Below are positions 1-8,458 of a stretch of 16,282 bases of DNA, one piece after another. The DNA lies in assembly GCA_013042695.1 (NCBI GenBank), contig JABDPQ010000058.1, positions 1 to 16,282 on the forward strand, given 5' to 3'. Every line of letters begins with the position of its first letter. Position 1 is the first letter of the stretch. The notes beneath the pieces were generated by a model. The model was not told the origin of the DNA. It made no database searches and saw nothing but the letters and a program-made list of their open reading frames with translations. The position numbers were made by a program, and so were the translations under genes. Source of the DNA: Desulfobacterales bacterium. Lineage in GTDB: Bacteria > Desulfobacterota > Desulfobulbia > Desulfobulbales > Desulfocapsaceae.

Positions 1-66
1 ATCGCCCAGCATGCCTCACCTCGGGTGAGCGTGATCAACGCCGGCGACGGTCGCCACAAACCGTGA
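1..66 (+). pseudogene. pyrB: Internal fragment of aspartate carbamoyltransferase (PyrB)
   Basis: Frame 1 is open from the window edge to a TGA at 64-66. It reads HASPRVSVINAGDGRHK followed by P and stop. V-I-N-A-G-D-G-R-H is the highly conserved ATCase segment that normally continues H-P-T-Q-x-L-L-D; here the match ends right after R-H-K. ATCase makes carbamoyl-aspartate in pyrimidine synthesis. The piece is about two thirds G+C by hand count, clearly richer than the DNA that follows. It is therefore either the left arm of a deletion/recombination junction or an assembly chimera. Only about 20 residues support the call, but the motif is distinctive. Confidence 0.65.
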
Positions 67-616
67 AGAAGAATACATTTATATTATCGCAGGACGACAA
101 CTCATCAGTCGAGAAAACCTGGAGCTACTGGCTCTTGGCTCACGTCTAAATGTAGCGGATAGGACCTTTTCTTTAGAGGATCTTGCCGAAAAAGTTTGGG
201 ATTCTGGCGGCATTCCTGTTTTGCCCTGGGGTGTTGGAAAATGGCTCGGTAAACGAGGGGCAGTCATTGAACATTATATATCAACAAAGCATGACTTTCC
301 CGTTATTTTGGGTGACAATGGGAACCGCCCGCTATTCTGGCCTTCGCCGCGACAATTCTCAATGGCTGCACAAATGAAGTGTGGTTTCATATCTGGGAGT
401 GATCCATTACCCCTGGCAGGACATGATCAACGTGTAGGGACACACGGCTGCTGGATTGCAAAGCAGCAATTATCTAGGCGTTCCCCAGTTGAAGATCTCA
501 AAAAATTGGTCACACTGCCAGATTGTCTGTCTTGCTATGGGAAAAAAACTGGCGCCTTCCAGTTTTTCCGGGATCAATTACTGCTAAACCTTAAAAAGCA
601 GCTATCAAGAAAGTAG
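62..616 (+). pseudogene. 3' part of a hypothetical protein, possibly PHP-like hydrolase, 5' end missing
   Basis: An open frame runs without interruption from the junction near base 62 to the TAG at 614-616, about 184 codons, with no ATG or ribosome site of its own near the left end. The 5' part of the gene has been lost at the junction with the pyrB scrap. Visible segments include EEEYIYIIAGRQ, then IPVLPWGVGKWLGKRG, ILGDNGNRPLFWP, and SGSDPLPL followed by GTHG. The G-S-D and G-D-N patterns with scattered His/Asp residues recall PHP/TIM-barrel metal hydrolases, and proteins with this look occur in exopolysaccharide loci. That assignment is inference; I cannot name a family. The codon pattern looks genuine. 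A TTG at 221 would give only the C-terminal 131 residues. Confidence 0.5.
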
Positions 617-870
617 TTATAAGTTGCAGGAACAGATGAAACGGTTATAAGCCATTTCCCAGAAAAAGCATTATTATATCGTTGTCATAGGAGGCGCTTT
701 TTATTTTGCAGCCATGGCCTGCACGCCATCTCATCTTCAAGAGGCTCTTATCAGATAATCCTGTATTGACACCATTAGAATTGCTGGATTCGCGATTGTA
801 GAGTGCATCGCAAAATAGTTAAGATGGCCTGCCCAGATAATCATAGCAGAGCTGAAGGCAGTTTGAAACC

Positions 871-874
871 GAGG
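871..874 (+). promoter_or_regulatory. Ribosome binding site of galE
   Basis: GAGG inside a purine run (GAGGAAGAAA) lies 11 nt before the ATG at 886. It fixes that start, which also places the glycine-rich NAD loop at the very N terminus as expected for the family. Confidence 0.6.
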
Positions 875-885
875 AAGAAAGCTAA

Positions 886-1875
886 ATGAAAGAGATCTTG
901 GTAGTTGGTGGGGCAGGCTATATCGGCTCACACATGTGCAAATATCTGTACGGTCACGGAATGCGGCCGGTGGTATTGGATAATCTTTCCCTGGGACACC
1001 GTGAAGCGGTCAAATGGGGCCCGCTTTATGAAGGGAATATGAACGATTCACTTTTGCTGCAGGAGATTTTCTCAAAGCACTCAATAGATGCGGCTATGCA
1101 TTTTGCGGCTTTATGTTATGTCGGAGAATCGATGTCTGAGCCGCTCAAATATTACCAGAATAATATCTCCTCTACTCTTGGATTACTTGATGCCATGCTT
1201 GAGCATGGCGTTAGTAGACTTATTTTTTCCTCTACTTGCGCGACCTATGGAGAACCGCAATTTCTTCCAATCACAGAAGATCATCCCCAAGTACCTATCA
1301 ATCCGTATGGCAGGTCGAAACTGATGATGGAACAGATACTCGATGATCTTGACGCTTCCTGCGGGCTGAAATCGGTCTGCCTGCGGTATTTCAATGCCGC
1401 TGGGGCTGATCCAGAAGGCGAGCTTGGAGAAGATCATGACCCTGAAACGCATCTCATACCACTCGTACTTGAAGCCGCACTAGGAAAAAGTCAGGAACTG
1501 ACTATTTTGGGCGATGATTATCCTACTATAGATGGAACCTGTGTCCGTGACTATATCCACATTCAAGACTTATCCCAGGCCCACTATCTTTCCCTACAAT
1601 ATCTGCTTGACGAAAATCCGAGCAAAAAATTTAATTTAGGAAATGGCAACGGTTATTCGATACGTGAGGTAATTCAGACTGCAGAAGAGGTAACAGGCAG
1701 AAAACTTTCGTACAGCTATGCTGAGCGGCGACCCGGTGACCCCGCAATGCTGGTTGGCTCGGCTGAGCGCATTAGCAACGAACTGGGCTGGAAACCTAAA
1801 TACACAACCCTTTATGCCATCATAGAGACGGCATGGAACTGGCATGTAAACAATCCAGACGGATTTACCATGTAA
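886..1875 (+). CDS. galE: UDP-glucose 4-epimerase
   Basis: Interconverts UDP-glucose and UDP-galactose in the cytoplasm, supplying galactose units for surface glycans. The 329-residue protein is a full-length extended SDR enzyme. The NAD-binding GGAGYIGSH loop is at residues 8-16, the conserved AALCYVGES stretch at 74-82, the catalytic SST at 115-117, and the Y-x3-K pair is Y141/K145 (YGRSK). LRYFNAAGADP and the RPGDPAML segment, both typical of GalE-type epimerases, follow in order. No frame problems are visible. It stands alone, convergent with the nitroreductase gene 39 bp downstream, so it is probably a single transcript. Other 4-epimerases of the family (for example on GlcNAc or uronic acid substrates) cannot be excluded, but the sequence looks like standard GalE. 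Confidence 0.93.
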   Translation: MKEILVVGGAGYIGSHMCKYLYGHGMRPVVLDNLSLGHREAVKWGPLYEGNMNDSLLLQEIFSKHSIDAAMHFAALCYVGESMSEPLKYYQNNISSTLGLLDAMLEHGVSRLIFSSTCATYGEPQFLPITEDHPQVPINPYGRSKLMMEQILDDLDASCGLKSVCLRYFNAAGADPEGELGEDHDPETHLIPLVLEAALGKSQELTILGDDYPTIDGTCVRDYIHIQDLSQAHYLSLQYLLDENPSKKFNLGNGNGYSIREVIQTAEEVTGRKLSYSYAERRPGDPAMLVGSAERISNELGWKPKYTTLYAIIETAWNWHVNNPDGFTM

Positions 1876-1914
1876 CTTCGACTATGAAAGATTCAGGCAA
1901 TTAAGAGATACGGC

Positions 1915-2970
1915 TCATCGCTTTGCTACTTTATTATAACTCCGAAGCAGATCGAGGTCTTTCTTTTCAGAAAAAGCGACAAGACCATTTGGATCTGGGT
2001 AACCAATGGCAATGAACATGATGACGCGTTCGTGTATTGGAATGCCTACTGTATCTGCAAATTTACGGTCAAGTTCATTAATCTCAGCCCAATTTAAAGG
2101 ACAGGAGGCCAAGCCCACGGTTTCAAGAGCGAGCATGAATAACATGGCAGAAAGAGACCCATCTATATAAATGCTGTGTCTGTCTCGCTCATATGAATAT
2201 GCCGAAAGGTCACCGGTTAATGCGCAGATCATCGGAATATTATCTGCAAAGCCGAGGGTACCTAACGGAAGGTGAGCCATCTTTTTGACGAGTTCTGGTT
2301 CGTCATAGATTCTGTAATGTGTCGGCTGACGGTTACAAGAAGTTGGTGCCAAAGCCGCAATATTTAGAGCCTTGTCAACGAGATCACGTGGAACAGTCTT
2401 GTTTAGAAAAACCCTCGTTGATTTTCGTTTATTAACAAGTAACTTCAAATCTTTATGTGGTATCAGCGTCGTCTGCTCACTCCTGCTGTATGGCACCGAG
2501 AGGGCCACGTTATCTTTTTGTTCCAGAGAAAAAAATGTTTTTTTTGCCTTGTTGACGAGTGGTTCACTATCGACTGAATTAAAATATGAAAGTAGTACAT
2601 CTCTTGCCCAGGTTATCTCACGTGGCACGTGTTCTGCAGAACTTTGACTGACACATTTTATATAGAAATCAACGGTTTCTCCAATATATTCCTTAGCGAA
2701 AATGGGCCTTCGATTAGGCATAACCAAACCTTTTTCGATCCGATGAATATTTCTGCGAAGAAGGAAAAAGGAAGAATTGTTTTTAAGATCGTCAAAATGG
2801 CGTATTAGTCCTCCAATCACTGACCTTTGTTCTCGAATAAAAGTGCGCGAAAAAAATGCATAGTAAATTGAAGAGAAAACCCAGGACAATGAGATGACCC
2901 GGATTATGAAATTCTTGAATGAAATATAGAAAGATTTAGCAACTATCCAACTCTGACCACTCAGTTTCAT
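1915..2970 (-). CDS. Nitroreductase-family flavoprotein with N-terminal extension
   Basis: Residues about 175-330 are an FMN-dependent nitroreductase domain: RKSTRVF (182-188) and APTSCNRQPT (208-217) match the phosphate- and flavin-contacting segments, and GYPD at 323-326 is the usual C-terminal signature. Such enzymes use NAD(P)H to reduce nitro compounds, quinones or other acceptors; the substrate here is unknown. The first about 170 residues are not part of that fold. They hold a hydrophobic stretch near 20-40 and a conserved-looking segment LLRRNIHRIEKGLVMPNRR (70-88). Similar extended nitroreductases occur in polysaccharide gene clusters, which agrees with the neighbouring galE, though a role there is inference. 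The ATG start at 2970 has only a weak ribosome site. The gene is transcribed alone and diverges from the efflux operon. Confidence 0.85.
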   Translation of the reverse strand: MKLSGQSWIVAKSFYISFKNFIIRVISLSWVFSSIYYAFFSRTFIREQRSVIGGLIRHFDDLKNNSSFFLLRRNIHRIEKGLVMPNRRPIFAKEYIGETVDFYIKCVSQSSAEHVPREITWARDVLLSYFNSVDSEPLVNKAKKTFFSLEQKDNVALSVPYSRSEQTTLIPHKDLKLLVNKRKSTRVFLNKTVPRDLVDKALNIAALAPTSCNRQPTHYRIYDEPELVKKMAHLPLGTLGFADNIPMICALTGDLSAYSYERDRHSIYIDGSLSAMLFMLALETVGLASCPLNWAEINELDRKFADTVGIPIHERVIMFIAIGYPDPNGLVAFSEKKDLDLLRSYNKVAKR

Positions 2971-3645
2971 GTGTCTAGTATTTCCGCTAATTTAGATTGT
3001 AGGAATGGTATTAGGTGGTGTGCCTTGCATTCATGCAGATACCATATTCAAGTAAATATTCGAATCCAACGTAAACTGTTTTCTAAATGCACTCAACATT
3101 TTTATGGCATTGGATTTTTTGAAGACGCGCAAGGTGGAGGTTTCGGCTTAAGTTCTTGCCGTCTGTAATTTAGCTTAAGGGACACTCTTGCGCCAAATTA
3201 TTGAACATTTTCGGTCTATAATTTGTTAGGTTATCTGTTCTGCAAGAATATCACTATCAAGGTATAATCAGGAGTCTGAAGGCAGTCATTTGCTATAAAT
3301 TCTTATACATTTATAACTTGCGTTGTCTGTTTGCACTGGTTTCTGTGAGGACCTACATTATCGCTTATGGTTGTGAACACAGATTCTCTTGGCCATCGCT
3401 GTTATGTTGCATAAATGAGTATGCTTTGATAGGTTAAGGGCCGCTTTGCCGCTGTAGAGAGTATCCGATAGAGGTTCAGGACTTCAACATCTCAATTGCC
3501 TCTCTCGTAGAAGCAATTGAGACTGAATAGCTACTGCCGCAGCAAAAATGCCTGATCAGAAAACCAAGCGTCAAATTATCTTAATCGTAATCCATGGATA
3601 TACTGTAGCTTGTCGAAAAACATCCTACTATACAGATTAAAAATA
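2971..3645. other. Long non-coding region between the divergent nitroreductase and tolC-like genes
   Basis: No convincing gene. The open frame at 2971-3168 (65 codons) has no family resemblance and no ribosome site. The region must carry promoters for both divergent genes. Perfect TATAAT hexamers occur at 3217-3222 and near 3265 on the plus strand, but neither has a good -35 at the right distance. A perfect inverted repeat lies at 3490-3522 and is listed separately. The length (about 0.67 kb) is unusual for a simple divergent promoter and may hide a decayed gene or a long 5' leader. Confidence 0.5.
3490..3522 (+). repeat. Perfect 10-bp inverted repeat (hairpin) in the efflux operon leader
   Basis: TCTCAATTGC at 3490-3499 is repeated as its exact reverse complement GCAATTGAGA at 3513-3522 around a 13-nt spacer. 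No T-run follows, so it does not look like an intrinsic terminator. It lies about 125 bp before the probable tolC-like start, a position that suits a regulator operator or an RNA hairpin in the 5' leader. Confidence 0.55.
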
Positions 3646-5049
3646 ATGGGTCTCAAGAAAAATAGCGCAATTATGCTATGTGCTCTGGTTCTGCTGTTAA
3701 GCATCATTTCGATGAATCAAATTGGTGTCTGTAACGAGAGATCAAAACCTTCGGCCACAAAAGCTCTCACGCTGAATGAAGCCATTGAGCATGCCCTTAT
3801 ACATAACAGGTCACTGCAAAGTAGTGCGCTTGGTTTGTCCTCAAGTGAGATCTCTGTACGATCACAGAGGGCAGATTTTGACATAAAAATAGTGCCTGTA
3901 GCCGGAATTGGTTATAGCTCCGACGACGCAAATCCATGGAGGGCCGGGGCCACACTTTCCAAACAACTTGAGATCGGGGCGGACATCTCTGTGGCTCCCT
4001 TTGTCGGCGAAACTTTTGGCGAGGCTTCGACTGATGTTGCTTTCGCACTCAATGTGCCGCTGCTGCGGGGAGCAGGTAGAGAATTTGCCATGGATGGTGT
4101 TTATAGCAGTTTATTTGCCTATGAAACTGAGCAACGCTCCTATTATTCCTTGCAAGAAGACACCGTCTTACAGACGGTTACCAGTGTCTATGCGGCGATC
4201 AGAAGTAACATGCAGATTGAAATGATTCGTAAACAACTTGCCAAACTTAAGGAACATCTTGCCTTGGTTACCATCAAGGAGAAGTCTGGGGTTGCCAGTG
4301 CTATTGATTTGTATCGTGCTGAAATACGAATAAAAAATGTAAAAGATGAGCTGTCATCATTTCAGGAACAACATGCCAATAATATCGATGAGGTCAAGAA
4401 TATTCTCGCAATCCCTCAAAGTGGAGATATCACTCTGACCGCACCTGTTGATTATCAAACAGTCGCAATTGAGCTTGCGGATGCGCTGCAGATAGCCCTG
4501 GACAACAGAATAGAAATTGAGCAGTCGAAACGTAATGTAATGGAGAGTAGACGGCAGGTCACACTTGCCCAAAACAATCTCCTGCCTCAGCTTGACTTGA
4601 GACTCGGATATAATCTTTTCGGCAATGACGAGTTTTTTGAGCTTCCCGAGAATAATTGGACTGTAACCCTTAATAGTGATACCGATTTATTTCGTACGGT
4701 TGAAAAAAATGTCTACCAGCAGCGAAGAATACAATATAGGCAGGCGCAACTTGATGAGGCCGGTTTGAAAGAGAGAATCAACCAGGAAGTTCGAGCAGAA
4801 ATAAACCGCCTGGAAAAGCAGCAGCAGCGAATAGAAATCCGTAAGGAGCAGGTTGGTCAGACCATTGGGAAGCTGCGACTTGCGGAGAGCAAATTCCGGT
4901 ATGGGATGGCCGACAACTTCGATCTCATTGAGGCACAGACAGAACTTCAGGAAGCTCAGACGAATTATTTGTTTGAAAAAATCAGCTATATAATTGGGAA
5001 GTACAGACTCCGTTCAGTACTTGGCACCCTTCTCGAACGCGGAGCTTAG
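3646..5049 (+). CDS. TolC-like outer membrane efflux channel protein
   Basis: Outer-membrane component of a tripartite exporter. I choose the ATG at 3646 (467 residues) because it puts a classical signal peptide first: MGLKKNSAIM, then a long hydrophobic core ending near VCNERS. An upstream in-frame TTG at 3610 would add 12 residues before it. The mature part opens with LTLNEAIEHALIHNRSLQ, the typical start of a TolC/OEP repeat. It has the PLLRGAGRE segment common in such channels, and two long coiled-coil halves, the second ending with RYGMADNFDLIEAQTELQ, the classic TolC-family F/Y-x-x-G-x3-x-x-D-L-x-x-A-Q pattern. It is the first gene of a tight operon; the adaptor follows after 10 bp. Length is normal for the family. 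Confidence 0.88.
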   Translation: MGLKKNSAIMLCALVLLLSIISMNQIGVCNERSKPSATKALTLNEAIEHALIHNRSLQSSALGLSSSEISVRSQRADFDIKIVPVAGIGYSSDDANPWRAGATLSKQLEIGADISVAPFVGETFGEASTDVAFALNVPLLRGAGREFAMDGVYSSLFAYETEQRSYYSLQEDTVLQTVTSVYAAIRSNMQIEMIRKQLAKLKEHLALVTIKEKSGVASAIDLYRAEIRIKNVKDELSSFQEQHANNIDEVKNILAIPQSGDITLTAPVDYQTVAIELADALQIALDNRIEIEQSKRNVMESRRQVTLAQNNLLPQLDLRLGYNLFGNDEFFELPENNWTVTLNSDTDLFRTVEKNVYQQRRIQYRQAQLDEAGLKERINQEVRAEINRLEKQQQRIEIRKEQVGQTIGKLRLAESKFRYGMADNFDLIEAQTELQEAQTNYLFEKISYIIGKYRLRSVLGTLLERGA

Positions 5050-5059
5050 CGATAACAGC

Positions 5060-6490
5060 ATGCGGGTCTTTTTTTTCATCATCTTTCTCATAGTTGGTAT
5101 CGTTGCTGCCTCCTATTTTTTCAGCGGTGGAGCTAGCACTCCCGAGCCAAACCAACTCGTAACATCTGTACAGCGTCAGGATTTTACTGTTGAACTTAAT
5201 GTGATTGGGGTGCTCGACGCGGCTCAAGCGCATATGATTTCTGCCGAATTACGTGGTTCGCAAGGTAAAATAATTTATCTGATTGATGATGGCACTATGG
5301 TATCCAAAGGAGATCTGTTGATTCAATTCGATCCGCTTCCTTTTCAGAAAGAAGTTGAATTGTTGAAAGCGGAAGTGGCGAGTTTTGATGCTGCCGTTCA
5401 GGCGGCTGAACAGGAAGTTGCATTTCAACGGAACCTGGTTCAGCGAGAAGTCGCAAACACCGAATACTTGTTGAGTGTTGCAGTTCTCGACTTCAAAAGG
5501 CTCGATGAAGGGGAAGGGCCGCTGCAGACATCGAAACTTCAGGAAGAACAGCAAAAGGCAAAGTTGGAGCTGCAAAGACATGAACGGTATTATCGGGATT
5601 TGATGGATCTCAAAGCGGAAGGATACCAGAATGTATCTGAAATTGAGGCAATTGAAGAAAAAGTCGGCATACTGAAAAAGCAGTTTTATACCGCGACAAA
5701 CAGATACGAAAGTTATAAAAAACATGTACTGCCTGCACTTCTGGAAGGTGGCAGGGCGAAAAAGCTGAACGCCGAACTTGTGCTCGAACAAACAAGGCAG
5801 GGGGGCGTGTATAAAATTGCTAAGGCCCAAGCAACATTGAACCAAATAAAAAGTAAACTGGAAGCTAAGCGGGCAGCTCTTCAGCAGGCGGAAATAGAAT
5901 TGCAAAAAACCGAAATCCATGCGCCCTTTGATGGTATTGTCATCCACTATGAAACATTTCGGGATGAAGAAAAAAGAAAGCCCCGTGAAGGCGACACGGT
6001 ATTCATGAATCAACCAATTCTCTATTTGCCTGATGTTTCTCGTATGGTTGTCAAAACTAAGGTCCGTGAGATAGATCTTTATAAACTGGCTTTGGGTCAG
6101 AGAGGCAGGGTGCTCATAGATGCATATCCAGATACTGCCTTTGAGGGTGAGCTTACATTTATTGGTGCCCTGGCGACCGCAGAATCCACTAAAGCAGGTC
6201 AGGAAAAGTACTTCGATGTTATATTTGCCCTGAAGGTCGAAGATATGCGCTTGCGACCTGGAATGACATGTAGAATTGCCATATTGGCTCAATCGCTTAA
6301 GCAGGTGCTGACGGTTCCGGTTGAGGCCGTGTTCCAGGAAGGCAACCAGGATTATTGCTACGTACAAAACGCTATTGGTAGACAGGAAGTGCGTGAAGTG
6401 ACAATTGGAGCATACAATGAAAATATTGCTGAAATTATATCCGGCTTGAAGGAAGGGGAAAAAGTAAGTTTGGTAAAACCCGGTAGATGA
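5060..6490 (+). CDS. HlyD/MacA-like periplasmic adaptor (membrane fusion protein)
   Basis: Bridges the inner-membrane ABC transporter to the TolC-like channel. The ATG at 5060 is preferred over a TTG at 4994 that would overlap the upstream gene, because it starts directly at an N-terminal membrane anchor (MRVFFFIIFLIVGIVAASYF). From there the 476-residue protein follows adaptor architecture: the first half of a lipoyl-like domain (GKIIYLIDDGTMVSKGDLLI), then a long alpha-helical hairpin rich in Glu, Lys and Gln, the second half-motif (KTEIHAPFDGIV), and a beta-barrel/membrane-proximal part with GQRGRVLIDAYPD and LRPGMTCRI. The hairpin is long, roughly 250 residues, and contains the EGEGPLQTSKLQEEQ section. 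The ATPase frame begins almost immediately after its stop, consistent with translational coupling. Confidence 0.88.
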   Translation: MRVFFFIIFLIVGIVAASYFFSGGASTPEPNQLVTSVQRQDFTVELNVIGVLDAAQAHMISAELRGSQGKIIYLIDDGTMVSKGDLLIQFDPLPFQKEVELLKAEVASFDAAVQAAEQEVAFQRNLVQREVANTEYLLSVAVLDFKRLDEGEGPLQTSKLQEEQQKAKLELQRHERYYRDLMDLKAEGYQNVSEIEAIEEKVGILKKQFYTATNRYESYKKHVLPALLEGGRAKKLNAELVLEQTRQGGVYKIAKAQATLNQIKSKLEAKRAALQQAEIELQKTEIHAPFDGIVIHYETFRDEEKRKPREGDTVFMNQPILYLPDVSRMVVKTKVREIDLYKLALGQRGRVLIDAYPDTAFEGELTFIGALATAESTKAGQEKYFDVIFALKVEDMRLRPGMTCRIAILAQSLKQVLTVPVEAVFQEGNQDYCYVQNAIGRQEVREVTIGAYNENIAEIISGLKEGEKVSLVKPGR

Positions 6491-6523
6491 TTGACTCAAA
6501 TTTCTTCCGGTAACTGGAATGCG

Positions 6524-7192
6524 ATGCTCTTATCTGCACAAAGACTCAGTAAAAGTTATATCCTCGGTGAAGAGACCCTATGTGTTGTCAGTGGCCTGTC
6601 TCTCTTTGTTGCTCGAGGTGAATTTGTCGCCATCATGGGGACATCCGGATCGGGGAAATCTACTTTGATGCATCTCTTCGGCGGATTAACCCAGCCAGAC
6701 TCCGGTTCGTATTCTCTTAATGGACGCAATATGCTTACCCTGAATGACACCGAACAGTCATGGGTTCGGGCAAACTGGATCGGTTTTGTTTTTCAGACAT
6801 TCAATCTTTTGCCTGAGTTAAATGTTGTCGGTAATGTTTCGCTCCCATTTCTCTACAAGAAGCTTGATAATAAAACGAGAGATAAAAAGGTGAGCAATGC
6901 CATTGAACGTGTTGGACTCGCGCATAGGAAAAAACACAGACCTTCTGAGCTATCGGGAGGGGAGATGCAACGTGTAGCGATAGCAAGAGCCCTGGTAATT
7001 GAACCGTTACTGATTCTCGCAGATGAGCCTACCGGGAACCTCGATGCCAGGAACAGTGATGAAATTTTGAGAATTTTTCATGAATTGAATAGTGCTGGAT
7101 CAACAATCATTATGGTGACTCATGATCCACAGGTAGCAGCAGTTGCTCAAAAAAAGTTTCAAATGAGTGGTGGCATTCTGAATGCAGAATAA
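6524..7192 (+). CDS. LolD/MacB-type ABC transporter ATPase
   Basis: ATP-hydrolysing subunit of the exporter. From the ATG at 6524 the protein has 222 residues, the usual size for stand-alone LolD/MacB-class ATPases; an in-frame TTG at 6491, directly after the adaptor stop, would add 11 residues with no family match. All motifs are present in order: Walker A GTSGSGKST, Q-loop Q in FQTFNLLP, signature LSGGEMQRVAIARAL, Walker B LILADEPTGNLD and switch His in VTHDP. FQTFNLLPELNVVGNVSLP is typical of the MacB/LolD/FtsE branch, whose members work mechanically on periplasmic partners rather than moving substrate through the membrane themselves. The 3' end overlaps the permease start by 11 bp. Confidence 0.92.
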   Translation: MLLSAQRLSKSYILGEETLCVVSGLSLFVARGEFVAIMGTSGSGKSTLMHLFGGLTQPDSGSYSLNGRNMLTLNDTEQSWVRANWIGFVFQTFNLLPELNVVGNVSLPFLYKKLDNKTRDKKVSNAIERVGLAHRKKHRPSELSGGEMQRVAIARALVIEPLLILADEPTGNLDARNSDEILRIFHELNSAGSTIIMVTHDPQVAAVAQKKFQMSGGILNAE

Positions 7193-8435
7193 GATGTCGA
7201 AATTACAAATCCTTATCAAAATTGGTTTAACCTCTCTATTTGCGCGAAAACTTCGCTCACTTCTCAGTATTCTTGGCGTTGTCTGCGGCGTTATGGCTGT
7301 CATGTCCATGATATCGATTGGAGAAGGAGCAAAGCAGAAAGTTCTGCGGGAGATTGAAAGCCTCGGCTTACGGAATATCTATATCGATAAAATTCCCCTG
7401 ACTGAGAAACAGCAGTTCGATGCCCTTTCTCGTGGTTCATTTGGTGTTTCATGGTCGGATGTTGAAAGATTGCAGCATCATAAAAAGTATGTAAAAAGTG
7501 TTGCGGCAATTAGAGAAATAACAGTTGCACTCCTCTCGACGAATTCCTCGGTTTTACCGAAAATTGTTCAGAGTACGCCAAATTATCTGCAAATAATCGG
7601 CGTTACTCTTGCTGCTGGACGTTTTCTTTTACCGATAGATGAGCAGAATAACAATATGGTGTGTGTTCTTGGAGCAAATCTTGCCCGTCAACTGGGAAAA
7701 GATGGTAGGATAGGTAAAACTCTGCGTATCGGCGATGCTTTGTACCGAGTGATTGGCATAATCTCCAAGCAGTCAATGCACGGAGATGACCAGGTAAAGG
7801 CACTCGCTGATAATTATAACGAGACCCTATTTTTACCGTTTCCTTCACATGATAAGTTCTCTCAAATGCAGGCTGAGAAAGCCAACCACACTCTTTCACG
7901 GATACTTGTTGAGGTCCAGAGTGATGAAAATATTCCAGAGGTATCCCAGCTGATTCAACGGGTGATAGAAGTGGCCCATAACAACGTACGTGATTATCAG
8001 GTAGTGGTGCCACAAGAACTGCTCAAGCAATCATTGAGAACGCAGAGGCTTTTTAACATAATCCTGGCAGTAATTGGTGGAATTTCTTTGCTTGTTGGCG
8101 GGATTGGGATTATGAATATTATGCTTGCCACCGTCTCAGAACGTAAATACGAAATTGGTTTGCGGCGTGCAGTTGGAGCAACGCAGAGGGATGTGGTAGC
8201 ACAGTTTATCACCGAGTCAATTCTGCTTACGCTGAGCGGTGGTGTGTTAGGGATTGGTTTGGGAATGACTATAATTATTGGTGTTGAGATTGTTACTGGC
8301 TTGCCTGTTCGAGTGACAATTGCCGCTATGCTCATCCCTTTTATTCTTGCTGTTCTAACGGGGATATTTTTTGGTTTATATCCGGCAGTGCAGGCTGCAC
8401 GAATGGATCCGATAAAATCATTAAGAGCTGTATAA
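7182..8435 (+). CDS. MacB/FtsX-family ABC transporter permease
   Basis: Inner-membrane partner of the preceding ATPase, 417 residues. One N-terminal membrane helix (within LLSILGVVCGVMAVMSM) is followed by a large periplasmic domain of the MacB_PCD kind, roughly residues 45-280. Three C-terminal helices then form the FtsX domain: the ISLLVGGIGIMNIMLATVSE segment, the ITESILLTLSGG region, and the last helix ending at YPAVQAARMDPIKSLR. These are textbook MacB/FtsX signatures: G-G-I-G-I-M-N-I-M-L, E-I-G-L-R-R-A-V-G-A, and A-x-x-x-P-x-x-A-L/S-R. The ATG at 7182 overlaps the ATPase gene; a second ATG at 7194 is equally possible. The ATPase is separate rather than fused as in E. coli MacB. Confidence 0.92.
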   Translation: MQNKMSKLQILIKIGLTSLFARKLRSLLSILGVVCGVMAVMSMISIGEGAKQKVLREIESLGLRNIYIDKIPLTEKQQFDALSRGSFGVSWSDVERLQHHKKYVKSVAAIREITVALLSTNSSVLPKIVQSTPNYLQIIGVTLAAGRFLLPIDEQNNNMVCVLGANLARQLGKDGRIGKTLRIGDALYRVIGIISKQSMHGDDQVKALADNYNETLFLPFPSHDKFSQMQAEKANHTLSRILVEVQSDENIPEVSQLIQRVIEVAHNNVRDYQVVVPQELLKQSLRTQRLFNIILAVIGGISLLVGGIGIMNIMLATVSERKYEIGLRRAVGATQRDVVAQFITESILLTLSGGVLGIGLGMTIIIGVEIVTGLPVRVTIAAMLIPFILAVLTGIFFGLYPAVQAARMDPIKSLRAV

Positions 8436-8440
8436 CTTTG

Positions 8441-8448
8441 AGAAAGGA
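8441..8448 (+). promoter_or_regulatory. Ribosome binding site deciding the start of the fifth operon gene
   Basis: GAGAAAGGA, centred about 10 nt before the ATG at 8459, favours that ATG over the TTG at 8438, which would lie upstream of this site. Confidence 0.5.
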
Positions 8449-8458
8449 CTCTATCGCA

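Noticed and set aside
544..567. Hairpin AAAAACTGG / CCAGTTTTT considered as a terminator
   Set aside because: It lies inside the open coding frame of the truncated gene (about 50 bases before its stop), and its T-run is part of the stem rather than a free tail.
2971..3168. 65-codon plus-strand open frame starting at the nitroreductase start
   Set aside because: Cys/His-rich random-looking translation, no ribosome site, and it starts on the reverse complement of the nitroreductase start region.
5249..6499. 416-codon open frame on the minus strand opposite the adaptor gene
   Set aside because: The translation is Phe/Cys/Leu-rich with no family pattern. It is the antisense shadow of the lysine- and glutamate-rich adaptor coiled coil, whose own frame shows clear domain motifs.
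7603..8013. 136-codon minus-strand open frame
   Set aside because: Antisense to the periplasmic domain of the permease; no recognisable motif.
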